DNA from: Pacificibacter maritimus
Lineage (GTDB): Bacteria > Pseudomonadota > Alphaproteobacteria > Rhodobacterales > Rhodobacteraceae
Assembly (NCBI RefSeq): GCF_003814915.1
Contig: NZ_RKQK01000005.1
Coordinates: 1 to 64,000, forward strand
Direction of reading: 5' to 3'
DNA: 64,000 bases
In this document: piece by piece, positions 37,247 through 46,937 of the stretch
Numbering within the stretch: the stretch's first letter is position 1
Layout: every line of letters begins with the position of its first letter
The notes under the pieces: model-generated
What the model was told of the DNA's origin: nothing
What the model saw: only the letters and a program-made list of their open reading frames with translations
Database searches by the model: none
Position numbers and translations under genes: made by a program

Positions 37247-37256
37247 GCGCAGATGG

Positions 37257-37745
37257 TTATAAATGCGCTTCGAACTCGGCGATGACGGCATCATAGATTT
37301 CTTGTTTAAACGGAACAATTTCGCGCACGACATCCGTGGCAGGCGACCATTTCCATTTCGAAAATTCGGGATGCTCAGTATCTATCGCAATATCGTTGTC
37401 GACGCCGTTGAAACGCATAAGGAACCAAAGTTGCTTTTGCCCGCGGTATTTGCCTTTCCAAACTTTACCCAACAGGTGGTCTGGCAAGTCATAGGTTAGC
37501 CATTCAGAAGTCTTTGCGACAATCGTAACGATTTTTGGATCTACTCCAGTTTCTTCCCAAAGTTCACGCAAAGCAGCTTTTTGCGGATCTTCGCCTTCGT
37601 CGATCCCGCCCTGAGGCATCTGCCAAGCGTTTGGTGTATCAATGCGTTCGCCAACAAAGATGTGTCCACTGGCGTTCACAAGCATAACCCCGACACAGGG
37701 TCGGTATGGCAAAGTGTTTGGATCAAGTGTCATGTGCATTTCCAT
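37257..37745 (-). CDS. rppH: RNA pyrophosphohydrolase (Nudix)
   Basis: Removes pyrophosphate from the 5' end of mRNA to start decay, or hydrolyses dinucleoside polyphosphates. The 162 residues show the Nudix box [20 protein letters not shown] plus TGV at about 45-67, with the IRRA/RppH features AWQMPQGG and [12 protein letters not shown]-like segment [12 protein letters not shown]. Three in-frame ATGs (37745, 37739, 37733) are possible; [12 protein letters not shown] may be the true N-terminus. Downstream of ctpA on the same strand. Confidence 0.94.
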   Translation of the reverse strand: MEMHMTLDPNTLPYRPCVGVMLVNASGHIFVGERIDTPNAWQMPQGGIDEGEDPQKAALRELWEETGVDPKIVTIVAKTSEWLTYDLPDHLLGKVWKGKYRGQKQLWFLMRFNGVDNDIAIDTEHPEFSKWKWSPATDVVREIVPFKQEIYDAVIAEFEAHL

Positions 37746-37751
37746 ATGGAA

Positions 37752-37772
37752 TGAGGGGCAATTTTCCCCTCA
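37752..37772 (-). repeat. Hairpin between ctpA and rppH
   Basis: TGAGGGG, seven bases, CCCCTCA: a perfect 7-bp inverted repeat 7 bases from the rppH start. It begins 10 bases after the ctpA stop and has no T-tract, so it may be an RNA-processing or stability element rather than a terminator. Confidence 0.5.
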
Positions 37773-37782
37773 AGTCGTGACT

Positions 37783-39114
37783 TTATTTTGAATCAATAGC
37801 TGACAGGCCGCGCAAAAGGTCGATCGCATAGGCAAGCTGATAATCTTCGTCACGCAATTTCGCTGCCTGTTCAGCCTTTTCTCGGTCCGCTTCGATTTGC
37901 AGGATTTCATCTTCTGTAAGGCTGTCATTGTTCAGCGATCCACGAAGGTCAGCCTCAGTGCGCTGTTGGCGTGCGTCATCGGTTGCCTCGTCGGTTTCTG
38001 GTTGACGTGGCGGTTGTTCGACAATGATATCAGGGGAGACGCCGAGCGCTTGAATGGATCTGCCTGAGGGTGTGTAGTAACGCGCGGTTGTCAGACGCAT
38101 CGCGCCATCTGAACGCAGCGGCATCACAGTTTGCACTGACCCTTTGCCGAATGATTTCGTGCCAACAACGATTGCGCGGCGGTGATCTTGCAAAGCGCCC
38201 GCGACGATTTCAGATGCAGAGGCAGAGCCGCCGTTGATCAAGACAACAATAGGTTTTCCCTCTGCCAAATCGCCAGCTTTCGCGTTTACGCGTTCACTTT
38301 GTTCCAGCTCGCGGCCACGGGTCGAAACAATTTCGCCCGTCTCCAAGAAGGCGTCCGAGACCATAATGGCTTGGTCCAACAAACCACCTGGATTGTTGCG
38401 CAGGTCCACGACGATCCCGTTGACTTTATCCATGCCGCCAAGTTCTTCAACGCTCTTGGCCAAGCCGTCTTTTAGGTTGGGATAGGTCTGGTCATTAAAT
38501 GTCGTGACGCGCAAGACAACGGTGTCACCTTCGACGCGTGACCTGACTGCGGTCAATTTGATTACGTCACGAATAATGGAAATATCAAAGGGTTCATCAA
38601 CGCCTTCGCGAACAACAGTGATGATGATTTCAGCACCTACAGGCCCGCGCATCAAGGCGACGGTATCATCCAGTGTCATGCCCAAAACACTTTCACCATC
38701 AACTTGCGTAATGAAATCTCCCGCTTGCACACCAGCAATATCAGCAGGGGTGCCATCGATAGGCGCGACAACTTTTACAAAGCCTTCTTCTTGCGTGACC
38801 TCGATGCCAAGTCCGCCAAAAGAGCCAGAGGTTTGCACACGCATATCGGCAGCATCATCAGGAGACAGGTAGGACGAGTGAGGATCAAGCGATGACAGCA
38901 TGCCGTCAATCGCAGATTCGATCAGTTTCTCGGAATCGACTTCTTCAACATATTGCGCACGGATGCGTTCGAACACGTCGCCAAACAAATCCAATTGTTC
39001 GTAGACATTCACTGATTTTTCGGTCTCTTGCGCAATCAACGGACCTGCGATTTGCGTTGACACTAGTGTACCTGTCAAAACACCAACCACGCCTGCCATC
39101 AAATACTTCTTCAT
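37783..39114 (-). CDS. ctpA: C-terminal processing peptidase, S41 family
   Basis: A 443-residue periplasmic protease. Signal peptide or anchor (1-28), then the N-terminal helical region, PDZ domain (about 85-165, GGLGIEVTQEEGFVKVVAPI, DTPADIAGVQAGD-like), and the catalytic domain with Ser in NGGSASASEIVAGALQDH and Lys in SFGKGSVQTV. The start at 39114 has GGAAAG upstream and begins the signal sequence. Immediately downstream of envC on the same strand; in other bacteria this pair acts on cell-wall turnover. Confidence 0.95.
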   Translation of the reverse strand: MKKYLMAGVVGVLTGTLVSTQIAGPLIAQETEKSVNVYEQLDLFGDVFERIRAQYVEEVDSEKLIESAIDGMLSSLDPHSSYLSPDDAADMRVQTSGSFGGLGIEVTQEEGFVKVVAPIDGTPADIAGVQAGDFITQVDGESVLGMTLDDTVALMRGPVGAEIIITVVREGVDEPFDISIIRDVIKLTAVRSRVEGDTVVLRVTTFNDQTYPNLKDGLAKSVEELGGMDKVNGIVVDLRNNPGGLLDQAIMVSDAFLETGEIVSTRGRELEQSERVNAKAGDLAEGKPIVVLINGGSASASEIVAGALQDHRRAIVVGTKSFGKGSVQTVMPLRSDGAMRLTTARYYTPSGRSIQALGVSPDIIVEQPPRQPETDEATDDARQQRTEADLRGSLNNDSLTEDEILQIEADREKAEQAAKLRDEDYQLAYAIDLLRGLSAIDSK

Positions 39115-39176
39115 GCGTCTTTCCTTTTCCAGTGCGTCAAATTGCACGTAATATACTGCGCACCAGATGATACGAC

Positions 39177-40313
39177 TTATTGTTCATTTGCAAACCATTG
39201 CGCAGGGTCTACAGGCTTACCGCCTTCTCTTACCTCTATATAAAGCGTCTCTGACAGTCCTGCACCAGTGCCTTGTGTCGCATTGGTTACAAATGCATCA
39301 AGATCGGGAGAGGTGCCCGACATCAACCCCACAGCAGAGCCCGCTGGGATGACCGACCCAACATCACCATACACTTCATCCAAACCAGCTAGAACGATCA
39401 ATACATCATTTCCAGGCTCAAGTATGATCACGTTTCCGTAGTCTAAAAACGCGCCTTGATATCGGATCGTGGCTGGCCAAGGGGATGTAACCAATGACAA
39501 CGGCCGCGTGGCCAAAAGCCACCCAGGGCGTTGAACGCCTGCTGCGTCGGTTTCATCGAAGCGACGCAAAATACGACCGCGTGAGGGCAGGGGCCATCTG
39601 CCTTTGGCGGTGTCCAAGTCTGGCAGCGTTGACGTTCCATCAACAACGTCCATAACCGCAAGGCTTGACGCAAAGGCTTCTAAGGTATCTGATCCATTGA
39701 TCAGCTCTTGCACACGCTCTGCATCGGCCACAAATCTACGCGGAAGATCTGTTCGGTTTGACATGGCTTGACTGAGGTCTGTGCGAGCGGATTGCACATC
39801 TTTGAGGCCCGCTTCCAAAACATCCAAAGCTTCATTTTGCAACTCACGCAGGATCGAAACTTCTTGTAATTGTGCGCGCAAGATCTCGGCCTGTTCTTGC
39901 ATTGCGGGCGTAATCGATGACACCAACATGCCTGCGCGCGCATGGCCGAGAGGGCCTGTAGGGTGCACCAAGGCTGCGGGTGAAGCGTCTGGTTTTAGAT
40001 TGATCAAAACGGCCAAAAGCGTTGCGACTTGTCCGCTTTCATCTTGAAATTTGCGATTGATTTCTGCTTCGCGCAAGGCAGCTTCGCGCAAACCAGATCG
40101 CATGGCTTCAAGGCCATCTTCATAGGCTTGGATGACGCCAGTCAATGCTTTGACTCGGTCGGTGGCGATCTCTGCTTTTTCTAGTTTTTCGTGAGCGGTC
40201 TTAAATTGCGCAAGTGCATTTTCTGCGAGGGCGGCAGGGCTGGCATCTTGCGCCTGTGCCGCTCCTGCGACACAGATGCCAAGTATAAGTCCTGCAACAC
40301 ACATTATTTTCAT
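39177..40313 (-). CDS. envC: Murein hydrolase activator EnvC-like protein (degenerate LytM domain)
   Basis: 378 residues: signal peptide (1-21), long coiled coil (about 25-235) and a C-terminal LytM/M23 domain (about 250-375, GRILRRFDETDAAGVQRPG, LDYGNVIILEPGNDVLIVLAG). The zinc-ligand histidines of active M23 enzymes (HxxxD and HxH) are missing, as in EnvC, which activates amidases instead of cutting peptidoglycan itself. It overlaps gpmI by four bases (ATGA), so translation is coupled. Confidence 0.9.
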   Translation of the reverse strand: MKIMCVAGLILGICVAGAAQAQDASPAALAENALAQFKTAHEKLEKAEIATDRVKALTGVIQAYEDGLEAMRSGLREAALREAEINRKFQDESGQVATLLAVLINLKPDASPAALVHPTGPLGHARAGMLVSSITPAMQEQAEILRAQLQEVSILRELQNEALDVLEAGLKDVQSARTDLSQAMSNRTDLPRRFVADAERVQELINGSDTLEAFASSLAVMDVVDGTSTLPDLDTAKGRWPLPSRGRILRRFDETDAAGVQRPGWLLATRPLSLVTSPWPATIRYQGAFLDYGNVIILEPGNDVLIVLAGLDEVYGDVGSVIPAGSAVGLMSGTSPDLDAFVTNATQGTGAGLSETLYIEVREGGKPVDPAQWFANEQ

Positions 40314-41836
40314 TTTTGGATCAGACTTTTGCCTGTCATTTCGTCGGGTTGCTCAAGCTGCATAAGGTCCAAAAGTGTAGGCGCCAAATCGGCCAACCGC
40401 CCACCTTGGCGTAGAGATACGCCATCAGGGCCATTGAATAAGGCGACGGGAACCAAGTTGGTGGTATGTGCTGTATGAGCACCGCCTGTCTCAGGGTCGA
40501 TCATAGTCTCGCAATTGCCGTGATCCGCGGTGACAATCATCGTACCACCCACACGTTTTAGCGCATCCATAACGCGGCCTAATCCCGCGTCTACAGCTTC
40601 ACAGGCTTTCATTGCAGCATTGAGATCGCCTGTATGACCAACCATATCTGGGTTGGCGTAATTGGTGACAATCAGATCATATCCAGCATCGATCACTTCA
40701 AGAAACTTTTCGGTAACCTCGGGCGCAGACATTTCTGGTTGAAGATCATAAGTCGCCACTTTGGGCGATTGCGGCATAAAGCGATCTTCACCCTTTTCAG
40801 GTGTTTCTTTGCCGCCGTTCAAAAAGAACGTAACATGTGGGTATTTTTCCGTTTCAGCCAAGCGGAATTGCGTTTTACCTTGTTTCGCGACCCATTCGCC
40901 AAGCGTGTTGACGATCGCCTTCTTTGGATAAGCGGTTTTCATATAGGCATTATGCGCTTTGGAATATTCAACCATGCCCAAAAGCGCAGCAAACTCAGGT
41001 CGATCATCTGTGTCAAAGCCATCAAAATCGGGTTGCGCGAGGGATGCTAGGATTTCACGAGCACGATCCGCGCGGAAGTTCAGGCAGAAAAAGCCATCGC
41101 CATCTTCAACGCCAGCGTAGTCGCCTATCACAGTTGCCTTGATGAATTCGTCATTCTCATCACGCGTATAAGCAGCAGTAACTGCATCAACAGCGGTGTC
41201 GGCAGCTTCGATTCCAGTTGCATTGACGATTGCCTCATAGGCCTGAGATACGCGTTCCCAGCGGTTGTCACGATCCAACGCAAAGTATCGTCCGATCACG
41301 GTGCCAACCTTGGCCCCCTTGGGCAGGTTTTCGATCAGCGTGGGCATGAAGCTATCGGCGGATTTGGGCGCAACATCGCGCCCATCTGTAATGGCGTGGA
41401 TGATAACGGGCACACCGTGGTCGGTGATCGCCTTGGCTGCCGCTAATGTGTGAACGATATGTCCATGCACGCCTCCGTCAGAAATAACCCCCATCAAGTG
41501 CGCGGTGCCGCCAGACTTTTTTAGGGTCTGCGCAAAGGCGACAACTTCTTTGTTTGCGAAAAACGATCCATCTTCGATCGCAAGGTCAATCTGGCCAAGG
41601 TCCATGGCAACGACACGACCTGCGCCGATGTTGGTATGCCCAACTTCTGAATTGCCCATTTGACCTGATGGCAAACCAACATCGGGGCCAAAAGTGATCA
41701 AAGACGCCTTTGGGCTAGTGGCCATCAAGCTGTCATAGGCGGGTGTATTGGCTTTTAAGGGGGCGTTGCCTTCGATTTCATCACGTTGGCCCCAGCCATC
41801 AAGAATGCAAAGAACGACGGGTTTGGGTGCTGACAT
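40310..41836 (-). CDS. gpmI: 2,3-bisphosphoglycerate-independent phosphoglycerate mutase
   Basis: Glycolytic manganese enzyme of 508 residues, alkaline-phosphatase superfamily. Metal and phosphoserine motifs are present: CILDGWGQRDE at 10-20, GNSEVGH with the phospho-Ser at 63, HGHIVHTL, DGRDVAPKS, and the C-terminal VTADHGNCETM. The ATG is preceded by GGAGC. envC follows with an ATGA overlap. Confidence 0.96.
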   Translation of the reverse strand: MSAPKPVVLCILDGWGQRDEIEGNAPLKANTPAYDSLMATSPKASLITFGPDVGLPSGQMGNSEVGHTNIGAGRVVAMDLGQIDLAIEDGSFFANKEVVAFAQTLKKSGGTAHLMGVISDGGVHGHIVHTLAAAKAITDHGVPVIIHAITDGRDVAPKSADSFMPTLIENLPKGAKVGTVIGRYFALDRDNRWERVSQAYEAIVNATGIEAADTAVDAVTAAYTRDENDEFIKATVIGDYAGVEDGDGFFCLNFRADRAREILASLAQPDFDGFDTDDRPEFAALLGMVEYSKAHNAYMKTAYPKKAIVNTLGEWVAKQGKTQFRLAETEKYPHVTFFLNGGKETPEKGEDRFMPQSPKVATYDLQPEMSAPEVTEKFLEVIDAGYDLIVTNYANPDMVGHTGDLNAAMKACEAVDAGLGRVMDALKRVGGTMIVTADHGNCETMIDPETGGAHTAHTTNLVPVALFNGPDGVSLRQGGRLADLAPTLLDLMQLEQPDEMTGKSLIQK

Positions 41837-41928
41837 GTTGGGCTCCTAAGATTTAACTTAGCACCTTCTAACCTGTGATACGCTTTAGGTGAACCAGAAC
41901 CATCATCTAGGTGACGAAAAACCGCTGA

Positions 41929-42399
41929 TTAAACGCGGTGATAAGGTGAGCCTGCCAAAATTGAGGCCGCACGATAAAGCTGTTCGGTTAACATTGTGCG
42001 TGCAAGCATGTGTGGCCAGACCATTTTGCCAAAGGAAATCGAAAAATCGGCTTTGGCGCGCAGGGTTGGGTCGATTCCATCCGCACCGCCAATCACAAAG
42101 GCCACATCTTGTCGGCCGTCATCGCGCCAGTCGCCAAGTTTTTGCGCGAAACTTGGCGAGGATAGAACCTTTCCGCGTTCGTCCATCGTGCATATTAGCG
42201 CGCCGTTGGGGATGGCACGCCGCAAAATATCGGCTTCGGACTTCATGCCGCCGCCTTTTTTATCTTCGAGTTGATGGATGGTCAGGGGGCCCAGCCCGAG
42301 GGCGCGGCCAGTTCTATCAAAGCGTGTGGTGTAGTCATCGATGAGAGTTGCTTCGGGGCCAGAACGCAATCGCCCCATGGCACAGATATGTACTCTCAT
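41929..42399 (-). CDS. rlmH: 23S rRNA pseudouridine(1915) N3-methyltransferase
   Basis: SPOUT methyltransferase acting on the helix 69 loop of 23S rRNA in the assembled ribosome. The 156 residues contain the SAM-knot motif FVIGGADGIDP near 101-111 and the C-terminal ISFGKMVWPHMLARTMLTEQ and LYRAASILAGSPYHR (YHR end) typical of RlmH. The rsfS gene lies 16 bases upstream on the same strand. Confidence 0.95.
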   Translation of the reverse strand: MRVHICAMGRLRSGPEATLIDDYTTRFDRTGRALGLGPLTIHQLEDKKGGGMKSEADILRRAIPNGALICTMDERGKVLSSPSFAQKLGDWRDDGRQDVAFVIGGADGIDPTLRAKADFSISFGKMVWPHMLARTMLTEQLYRAASILAGSPYHRV

Positions 42400-42415
42400 C
42401 GTGCAGTCCCCGCTT

Positions 42416-42811
42416 TTAAGATTCGGGGCGTGCGGACATCAATGCGATCGCTTCATCTGAGGTCAGCCACATTTTTTCAAGTTGATAGAATTCGCGCACT
42501 TCTGGGCGGAAGATATGAACAATGACATCACCCGCATCCAGCAAAACCCAGTCACCAGCTGATTTACCTTCGATACGTGAAAATATTGAGTGTTCAATTT
42601 TTAGGCTTGCGGATAGTTTTTCAGCTACGGCGCTCACTTGGCGCGAAGACCGACCCGAGCAAACAACCATGTAATCGGCCATGGCAGACTTGCCCTGCAA
42701 TTCGATGGTAACGATGTCTTCGGCTTTCTCAGCTTCGAGGTGCCCGGTGATGAAATCCAGCATGGCTTTGCCGCCAAATTTAGGATCAGATGTGTTCGTC
42801 GCGTCAGTCAT
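42416..42811 (-). CDS. rsfS: Ribosomal silencing factor RsfS
   Basis: Binds uL14 and blocks subunit joining when nutrients are short. The 131 residues carry the family pattern AEDIVTIELQGKSAMADYMVV then CSGRSSRQVSAVAEKL, EGKSAGDWVLLDAGDVIVHIF (in two parts), and REFYQLEKMW. The N-terminus has about 20 extra residues before the conserved core. It forms a pair with rlmH. Confidence 0.94.
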   Translation of the reverse strand: MTDATNTSDPKFGGKAMLDFITGHLEAEKAEDIVTIELQGKSAMADYMVVCSGRSSRQVSAVAEKLSASLKIEHSIFSRIEGKSAGDWVLLDAGDVIVHIFRPEVREFYQLEKMWLTSDEAIALMSARPES

Positions 42812-43010
42812 GGATCAGCCTTTATAAGTCGTCGATGAATGCCCGACGCTGGCGTATATTTAGGTTAGCAGTCAAAGCGCTTTATCTCAACGCTCTTAAA
42901 GCCAGACAGGTAAGTCCGCCCGTTTGGGGGTATAGCGCGCGTATCTATATAGTCTGAGCGGGTTTGGAAAGGGCAAGCTGACGTGAGTTTTGCCATATAT
43001 TCAAGGTTTC

Positions 43011-44336
43011 TTAGGGCATTTCACTTTCCGCCAGCATTCTGACTTCGCGTTGCGGGAAGGGAATCGAAATGTCATGGGCTTTAAAAGCATCCCAAAGGGC
43101 CAAATAGACGGCGCCTCTGACATTGGTTAGGCCATCTGTTGGATCAATAATCCAAAACCTTAGAACGTAGTCGACTGAGTTATCGCCGAAGCCGACGATA
43201 TGACAAACGGTTGGCTTGCCTTTATGTATGCGATCCACGGAATCAGCCGCCTCGATAGCGATTTGACGGACTTGATGCGGGTCGTCGCTGTAAGCGGTGC
43301 CAAAGTGGATATCCAAGCGCACGAAGGAATTGGTATGAGACCAATTCACCACCTGATTGGTGATCAAGTCTTCATTGGGGATCAGGTATTCTTTGCCATC
43401 GCGTGTCACCACAGATGCGTAGCGGGCCCCCAAAGTATTAATCCAGCCAAAGGTGTCCCCGAGGGAAATGACATCTCCAGGCTTGATGGATTTATCGAGC
43501 AAAATGATTATGCCTGACACTAAGTTTGACACGACTTTTTGCAAACCAAAGCCAAGCCCAACCCCGATGGCCCCTGACAAAACGGCCAAGCCAGATAGGT
43601 CAAATCCAACGGCTTTCAGGCCAATGAATATCGCACCTGTGTAGAGTGTCATTTGCAACAATTTGACCATCAACACGCGCATAGATGGCGAAATATCTTC
43701 GTTTCGACGAATGCTATTGGTGGCTTGAACTGAAGTCGTACGCGCCATCGCAAACAGCAATCCAGTCACGATCAAGGCCTTGGTGATATCAAGCAATGAA
43801 AGGCTAAAGTCGCCGAACGTGATCGATAGCGAATCTAAAAATAGTGCTGCGCGTATGTGCAGGTTCAGGTAATATAACGTGATATAGACCCACAAACCCC
43901 ACGTCACGATCCGTCGTACAAAACGGTTGTGGACAATACGTGCGGCGAAGCCGACCGCCAGCCATGCTGTTCCAAGGCGGGCAATTATGCCGATCAAATA
44001 AGATCGAGACGGCCAAGTGATTTGCTGCAATACAAGGTAAAGCCCCCACAAACATGCCACCCATAGCAGCAGCCAAAGGCGCTTTTCGATTTGTAACAGC
44101 CAGCGCAGTTGCCATTTGGGGCGCCCTGTCAGGCTGCGTAACCAGTCGCGCATTTTCGCACGCGCCAATTTAGAGATGCCCCAAGTGATGAGTATCAAAA
44201 AACCCATCACGGCTAATTGATTGAGCTGCGATTGGCGACTGAGTCCTTTGAAAAAGGTGATAGCTTCAGCACTGGCCGCTGCAATAATATCGCTAAACTG
44301 AATGGGCTCCAATTGGGAATCCTTTTGGGCAAGCAT
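43011..44336 (-). CDS. Mechanosensitive ion channel, MscS family
   Basis: A 441-residue protein with about five predicted membrane segments in the first 240 residues, then the MscS core: the pore-lining TM3 GLAVLSGAIGVGLGFGLQ followed by KVVSNLVSGIIILLDKSIKPGD, the beta domain (GDTFGWINTLGARYASVVTR, DLITNQVVNWSHT) and the C-terminal alpha/beta domain. The role is release of solutes on hypo-osmotic shock. The start at 44336 (MLAQKDS) is preferred over a TTG seven codons upstream. Confidence 0.93.
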   Translation of the reverse strand: MLAQKDSQLEPIQFSDIIAAASAEAITFFKGLSRQSQLNQLAVMGFLILITWGISKLARAKMRDWLRSLTGRPKWQLRWLLQIEKRLWLLLWVACLWGLYLVLQQITWPSRSYLIGIIARLGTAWLAVGFAARIVHNRFVRRIVTWGLWVYITLYYLNLHIRAALFLDSLSITFGDFSLSLLDITKALIVTGLLFAMARTTSVQATNSIRRNEDISPSMRVLMVKLLQMTLYTGAIFIGLKAVGFDLSGLAVLSGAIGVGLGFGLQKVVSNLVSGIIILLDKSIKPGDVISLGDTFGWINTLGARYASVVTRDGKEYLIPNEDLITNQVVNWSHTNSFVRLDIHFGTAYSDDPHQVRQIAIEAADSVDRIHKGKPTVCHIVGFGDNSVDYVLRFWIIDPTDGLTNVRGAVYLALWDAFKAHDISIPFPQREVRMLAESEMP

Positions 44337-44425
44337 TGCATGGCGCACCCCGTTCAAGCAAGCCAGCGTGGCATATTGTTGTGGTCAAGCTGTGCAAACC
44401 CTTGCGAGACTCATTGATTGCCTCT

Positions 44426-44532
44426 ATGTCAACGCACATGAAACGTGTTTTTGATATGGATGATCGTGCGCGGCTGCCTTGGCGGTTCTTTGGTGCGACC
44501 TGTTCTGTCCTCGCCCGACTTCGGGGCTGAGG
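44426..44532 (+). other. Possible short ORF and hairpin upstream of leuC
   Basis: An in-frame ATG at 44426 (and 44438, MKRVFDMDDRARLPWRFFG) opens a reading frame of about 34 codons that stops at 44528-44530, inside a stem-loop: CCTC and CCC on the left pair with GGGG and GAGG on the right (44509-44532), followed by TCCTTTTC. The layout recalls an attenuated leader, but the frame has only scattered Leu codons and no good ribosome-binding site. It could equally be chance. Confidence 0.3.
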
Positions 44533-44605
44533 TCCTTTTCGCGTGTTCGCATAGCATGCATTAAACTCGTAAATTTTTCCAAATGACAACTGAACGGAGA
44601 GCGCC

Positions 44606-46015
44606 ATGACCGCCCCGAAGACACTTTATGATAAAATCTGGGATGCGCACGTAGCCCATGAAGCCGAAGATGGCACAACGCTTTTGTACATCGACCGTCA
44701 CCTCGTACACGAAGTGACATCAGCGCAAGCCTTTGAAGGTTTGCGTATCGCAGGTCGCAAAGTTCACGCACCAGAAAAAACCATTGCGGTGCCCGATCAC
44801 AACGTTCCTACAACTTTGGACCGCGCTGATCCCGCCACAATGACCGAAGAAAGCCGTATCCAAGTGAATGCGCTTGATACGAATGCAAAAGAATTCGGTA
44901 TTCACTACTACCCAGTGTCTGACGTCCGCCAAGGTATTGTGCACATCGTTGGACCTGAGCAGGGTTGGACTTTGCCGGGCATGACTGTTGTTTGTGGTGA
45001 CAGCCACACTGCGACACACGGCGCTTTCGGCGCACTTGCGCACGGCATCGGTACATCCGAAGTTGAGCACGTTCTGGCAACCCAAACGCTGATCCAGCGG
45101 AAGGGCAAGAACATGAAAGTGGAAATCACTGGCAAGTTGAAACCCGGTGTGACCGCGAAAGACATCACATTGGCTGTGATCGGCGAAACAGGTACCGGTG
45201 GTGGTACAGGTTATGTGATCGAATACTGTGGTGAAGCCATCCGCGATCTGTCCATGGAAGGCCGCATGACGGTCTGTAACATGGCGATTGAAGGCGGCGC
45301 ACGCGCTGGTCTTATCGCACCTGATGAGACCACCTACGAGTATGTCAAAGGTCGCCCACATGCGCCAACGGGCGAACAGTGGGAAGCAGCTTTGGCATGG
45401 TGGAAAACGCTCTACTCTGACGATGGCGCACACTTCGACAAAGTCGTGACACTCAAGGGCGAAGATATTCAGCCTGTTGTGACTTGGGGCACATCCCCAG
45501 AAGACGTTCTGCCGATCACCGGTGTTGTTCCTGCGCCCGAAAGCTTTGAGGGTGGTAAAGTCGAGGCTGCACGTCGTTCGATGGAATACATGGGCTTGAA
45601 GCCTGGTCAGAAATTGACAGACATCGAAATCGACACTGTCTTTATCGGCTCTTGCACCAATGGTCGTATCGAAGATTTGCGTGCCGCGGCTGAAATCCTC
45701 AAAGGCAAAAAGATCAAAGACGGCATGCGCGCTATGATCGTGCCGGGTTCTGGTCTTGTGCGTGCACAGGCTGAAAAAGAAGGTCTAGCGCAGATTTTCA
45801 AAGACGCTGGTTTCGAATGGCGCATGGCGGGCTGTTCTATGTGTCTTGCGATGAACCCAGACCAACTGGCTGAAAACGAGCGTTGTGCATCTACATCCAA
45901 CCGCAACTTTGAGGGCCGCCAAGGCTACAAAGGTCGTACCCACTTGGTTAGCCCAGCAATGGCAGCCGCAGCCGCACTTACCGGTCGTCTGACCGATGTG
46001 CGCGATTTGATGTAA
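44606..46015 (+). CDS. leuC: 3-isopropylmalate dehydratase large subunit
   Basis: Aconitase-family enzyme isomerising isopropylmalate in leucine synthesis, 469 residues. The three iron-sulfur ligands are visible in [16 protein letters not shown], and [14 protein letters not shown]. Other motifs: [20 protein letters not shown], and the C-terminal [12 protein letters not shown]. Ribosome-binding site GGAGAG. leuD follows 11 bases later, so the two subunits are co-transcribed. Confidence 0.97.
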   Translation: MTAPKTLYDKIWDAHVAHEAEDGTTLLYIDRHLVHEVTSAQAFEGLRIAGRKVHAPEKTIAVPDHNVPTTLDRADPATMTEESRIQVNALDTNAKEFGIHYYPVSDVRQGIVHIVGPEQGWTLPGMTVVCGDSHTATHGAFGALAHGIGTSEVEHVLATQTLIQRKGKNMKVEITGKLKPGVTAKDITLAVIGETGTGGGTGYVIEYCGEAIRDLSMEGRMTVCNMAIEGGARAGLIAPDETTYEYVKGRPHAPTGEQWEAALAWWKTLYSDDGAHFDKVVTLKGEDIQPVVTWGTSPEDVLPITGVVPAPESFEGGKVEAARRSMEYMGLKPGQKLTDIEIDTVFIGSCTNGRIEDLRAAAEILKGKKIKDGMRAMIVPGSGLVRAQAEKEGLAQIFKDAGFEWRMAGCSMCLAMNPDQLAENERCASTSNRNFEGRQGYKGRTHLVSPAMAAAAALTGRLTDVRDLM

Positions 46016-46026
46016 GGAGAGGCAGT

Positions 46027-46632
46027 ATGGAAAAGTTTCAAAAAATCACTGGCGTTGCGGCGCCGATGCCACTCGTCAACATCGACACTGACATGATCAT
46101 CCCAAAGGTGTTCTTGAAATCCATCGCCCGCACGGGCTTTGGCAAAAACCTTTTTGATGAGATGCGGTTCAACCGTGATGGCACTGAGATCGAAGACTTC
46201 GTTCTCAACAAGCCTCAGTACCGCAACGCCGAGATCTTGATCGCTGGCGACAACTTCGGCTGTGGCTCTTCGCGCGAGCATGCGCCTTGGGCGATTGCTG
46301 ATTTTGGCATCAAATGCATCATCTCCACATCGTTCGCTGACATCTTTTACAACAACAGCTTCAAAAACGGCATCTTGCCGATCGTGATGCCGCAAGAGGT
46401 TATGGATATCTTGATGGCAGACGCTGAAAAAGGGTCAAATGCGCGTATGACAATCGACCTTGAAGCGCAGGTTGTTACCACATCTGATGGTCAAGAGTTC
46501 CCCTTTGATGTCGATGCTCACAAAAAGCACTGCTTGCTTGAAGGACTTGATGATATCGGACTGACCATGGCCAAGAAGGCGTCTATCGACACGTTCGAGG
46601 CGTCTATGCAGCAAGATCGACCCTGGGTTTAA
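46027..46632 (+). CDS. leuD: 3-isopropylmalate dehydratase small subunit
   Basis: 201 residues, the swivelling domain subunit that pairs with LeuC. Signatures: [16 protein letters not shown] near 21-36 and [17 protein letters not shown] near 75-91. GGAGAGG precedes the ATG by about 5 bases. A G+C-rich palindrome follows the stop. Confidence 0.97.
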   Translation: MEKFQKITGVAAPMPLVNIDTDMIIPKVFLKSIARTGFGKNLFDEMRFNRDGTEIEDFVLNKPQYRNAEILIAGDNFGCGSSREHAPWAIADFGIKCIISTSFADIFYNNSFKNGILPIVMPQEVMDILMADAEKGSNARMTIDLEAQVVTTSDGQEFPFDVDAHKKHCLLEGLDDIGLTMAKKASIDTFEASMQQDRPWV

Positions 46633-46660
46633 GATCCAGAAGTTCTTGGAGTTCGATAGC

Positions 46661-46678
46661 GGCGGCCCTAGGGCCGCC
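46661..46678. terminator. Probable bidirectional terminator between leuD and the EF-hand gene
   Basis: GGCGGCCCTAGGGCCGCC is a perfect palindrome that can form a 7-9 bp stem; the + strand continues GTTTCGCGTTTTAC, a broken T-tract. It lies between the convergent leuD and EF-hand genes. Confidence 0.75.
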
Positions 46679-46688
46679 GTTTCGCGTT

Positions 46689-46937
46689 TTACATATCGGA
46701 TTGTTCAGTTGGTGCCTCAGTCGCTGCCATCGCGATCTCAAGCTCTTCAGCAGAAATTTCACCGCTCGCGTCTAAGTCCATTGTTACGAACATTGCGTCG
46801 GTGATGTTCGGGTAGGCCGTTGCAACCTCTGCGAAAGAATAGCCGCCGCTTCCATCAGTGTCTTCAATCACAGCTTGTGCAAAAGTTGGGGCTGCCATGA
46901 GAGAAGCCATACCAAGGGTCAATGCGATCTTTTTCAT
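46689..46937 (-). CDS. Small exported EF-hand protein
   Basis: 82 residues with a signal peptide (1-20, PTFAQA) and two EF-hand loops: DTDGSGGYSFAE at 26-37 and DLDASGEISAEE at 54-65. Both have the acidic residues for calcium binding. The mature protein of about 60 residues would be a periplasmic calcium-binding protein. No neighbour suggests its partner. Confidence 0.85.
   Translation of the reverse strand: MKKIALTLGMASLMAAPTFAQAVIEDTDGSGGYSFAEVATAYPNITDAMFVTMDLDASGEISAEELEIAMAATEAPTEQSDM

Noticed and set aside
41889-42525. Frames on the + strand over rlmH and rsfS
   Set aside because: Antisense to two recognised genes.
44720-45433. A 237-codon minus-strand frame inside leuC
   Set aside because: Shadow of leuC on the opposite strand, with no recognisable motifs.
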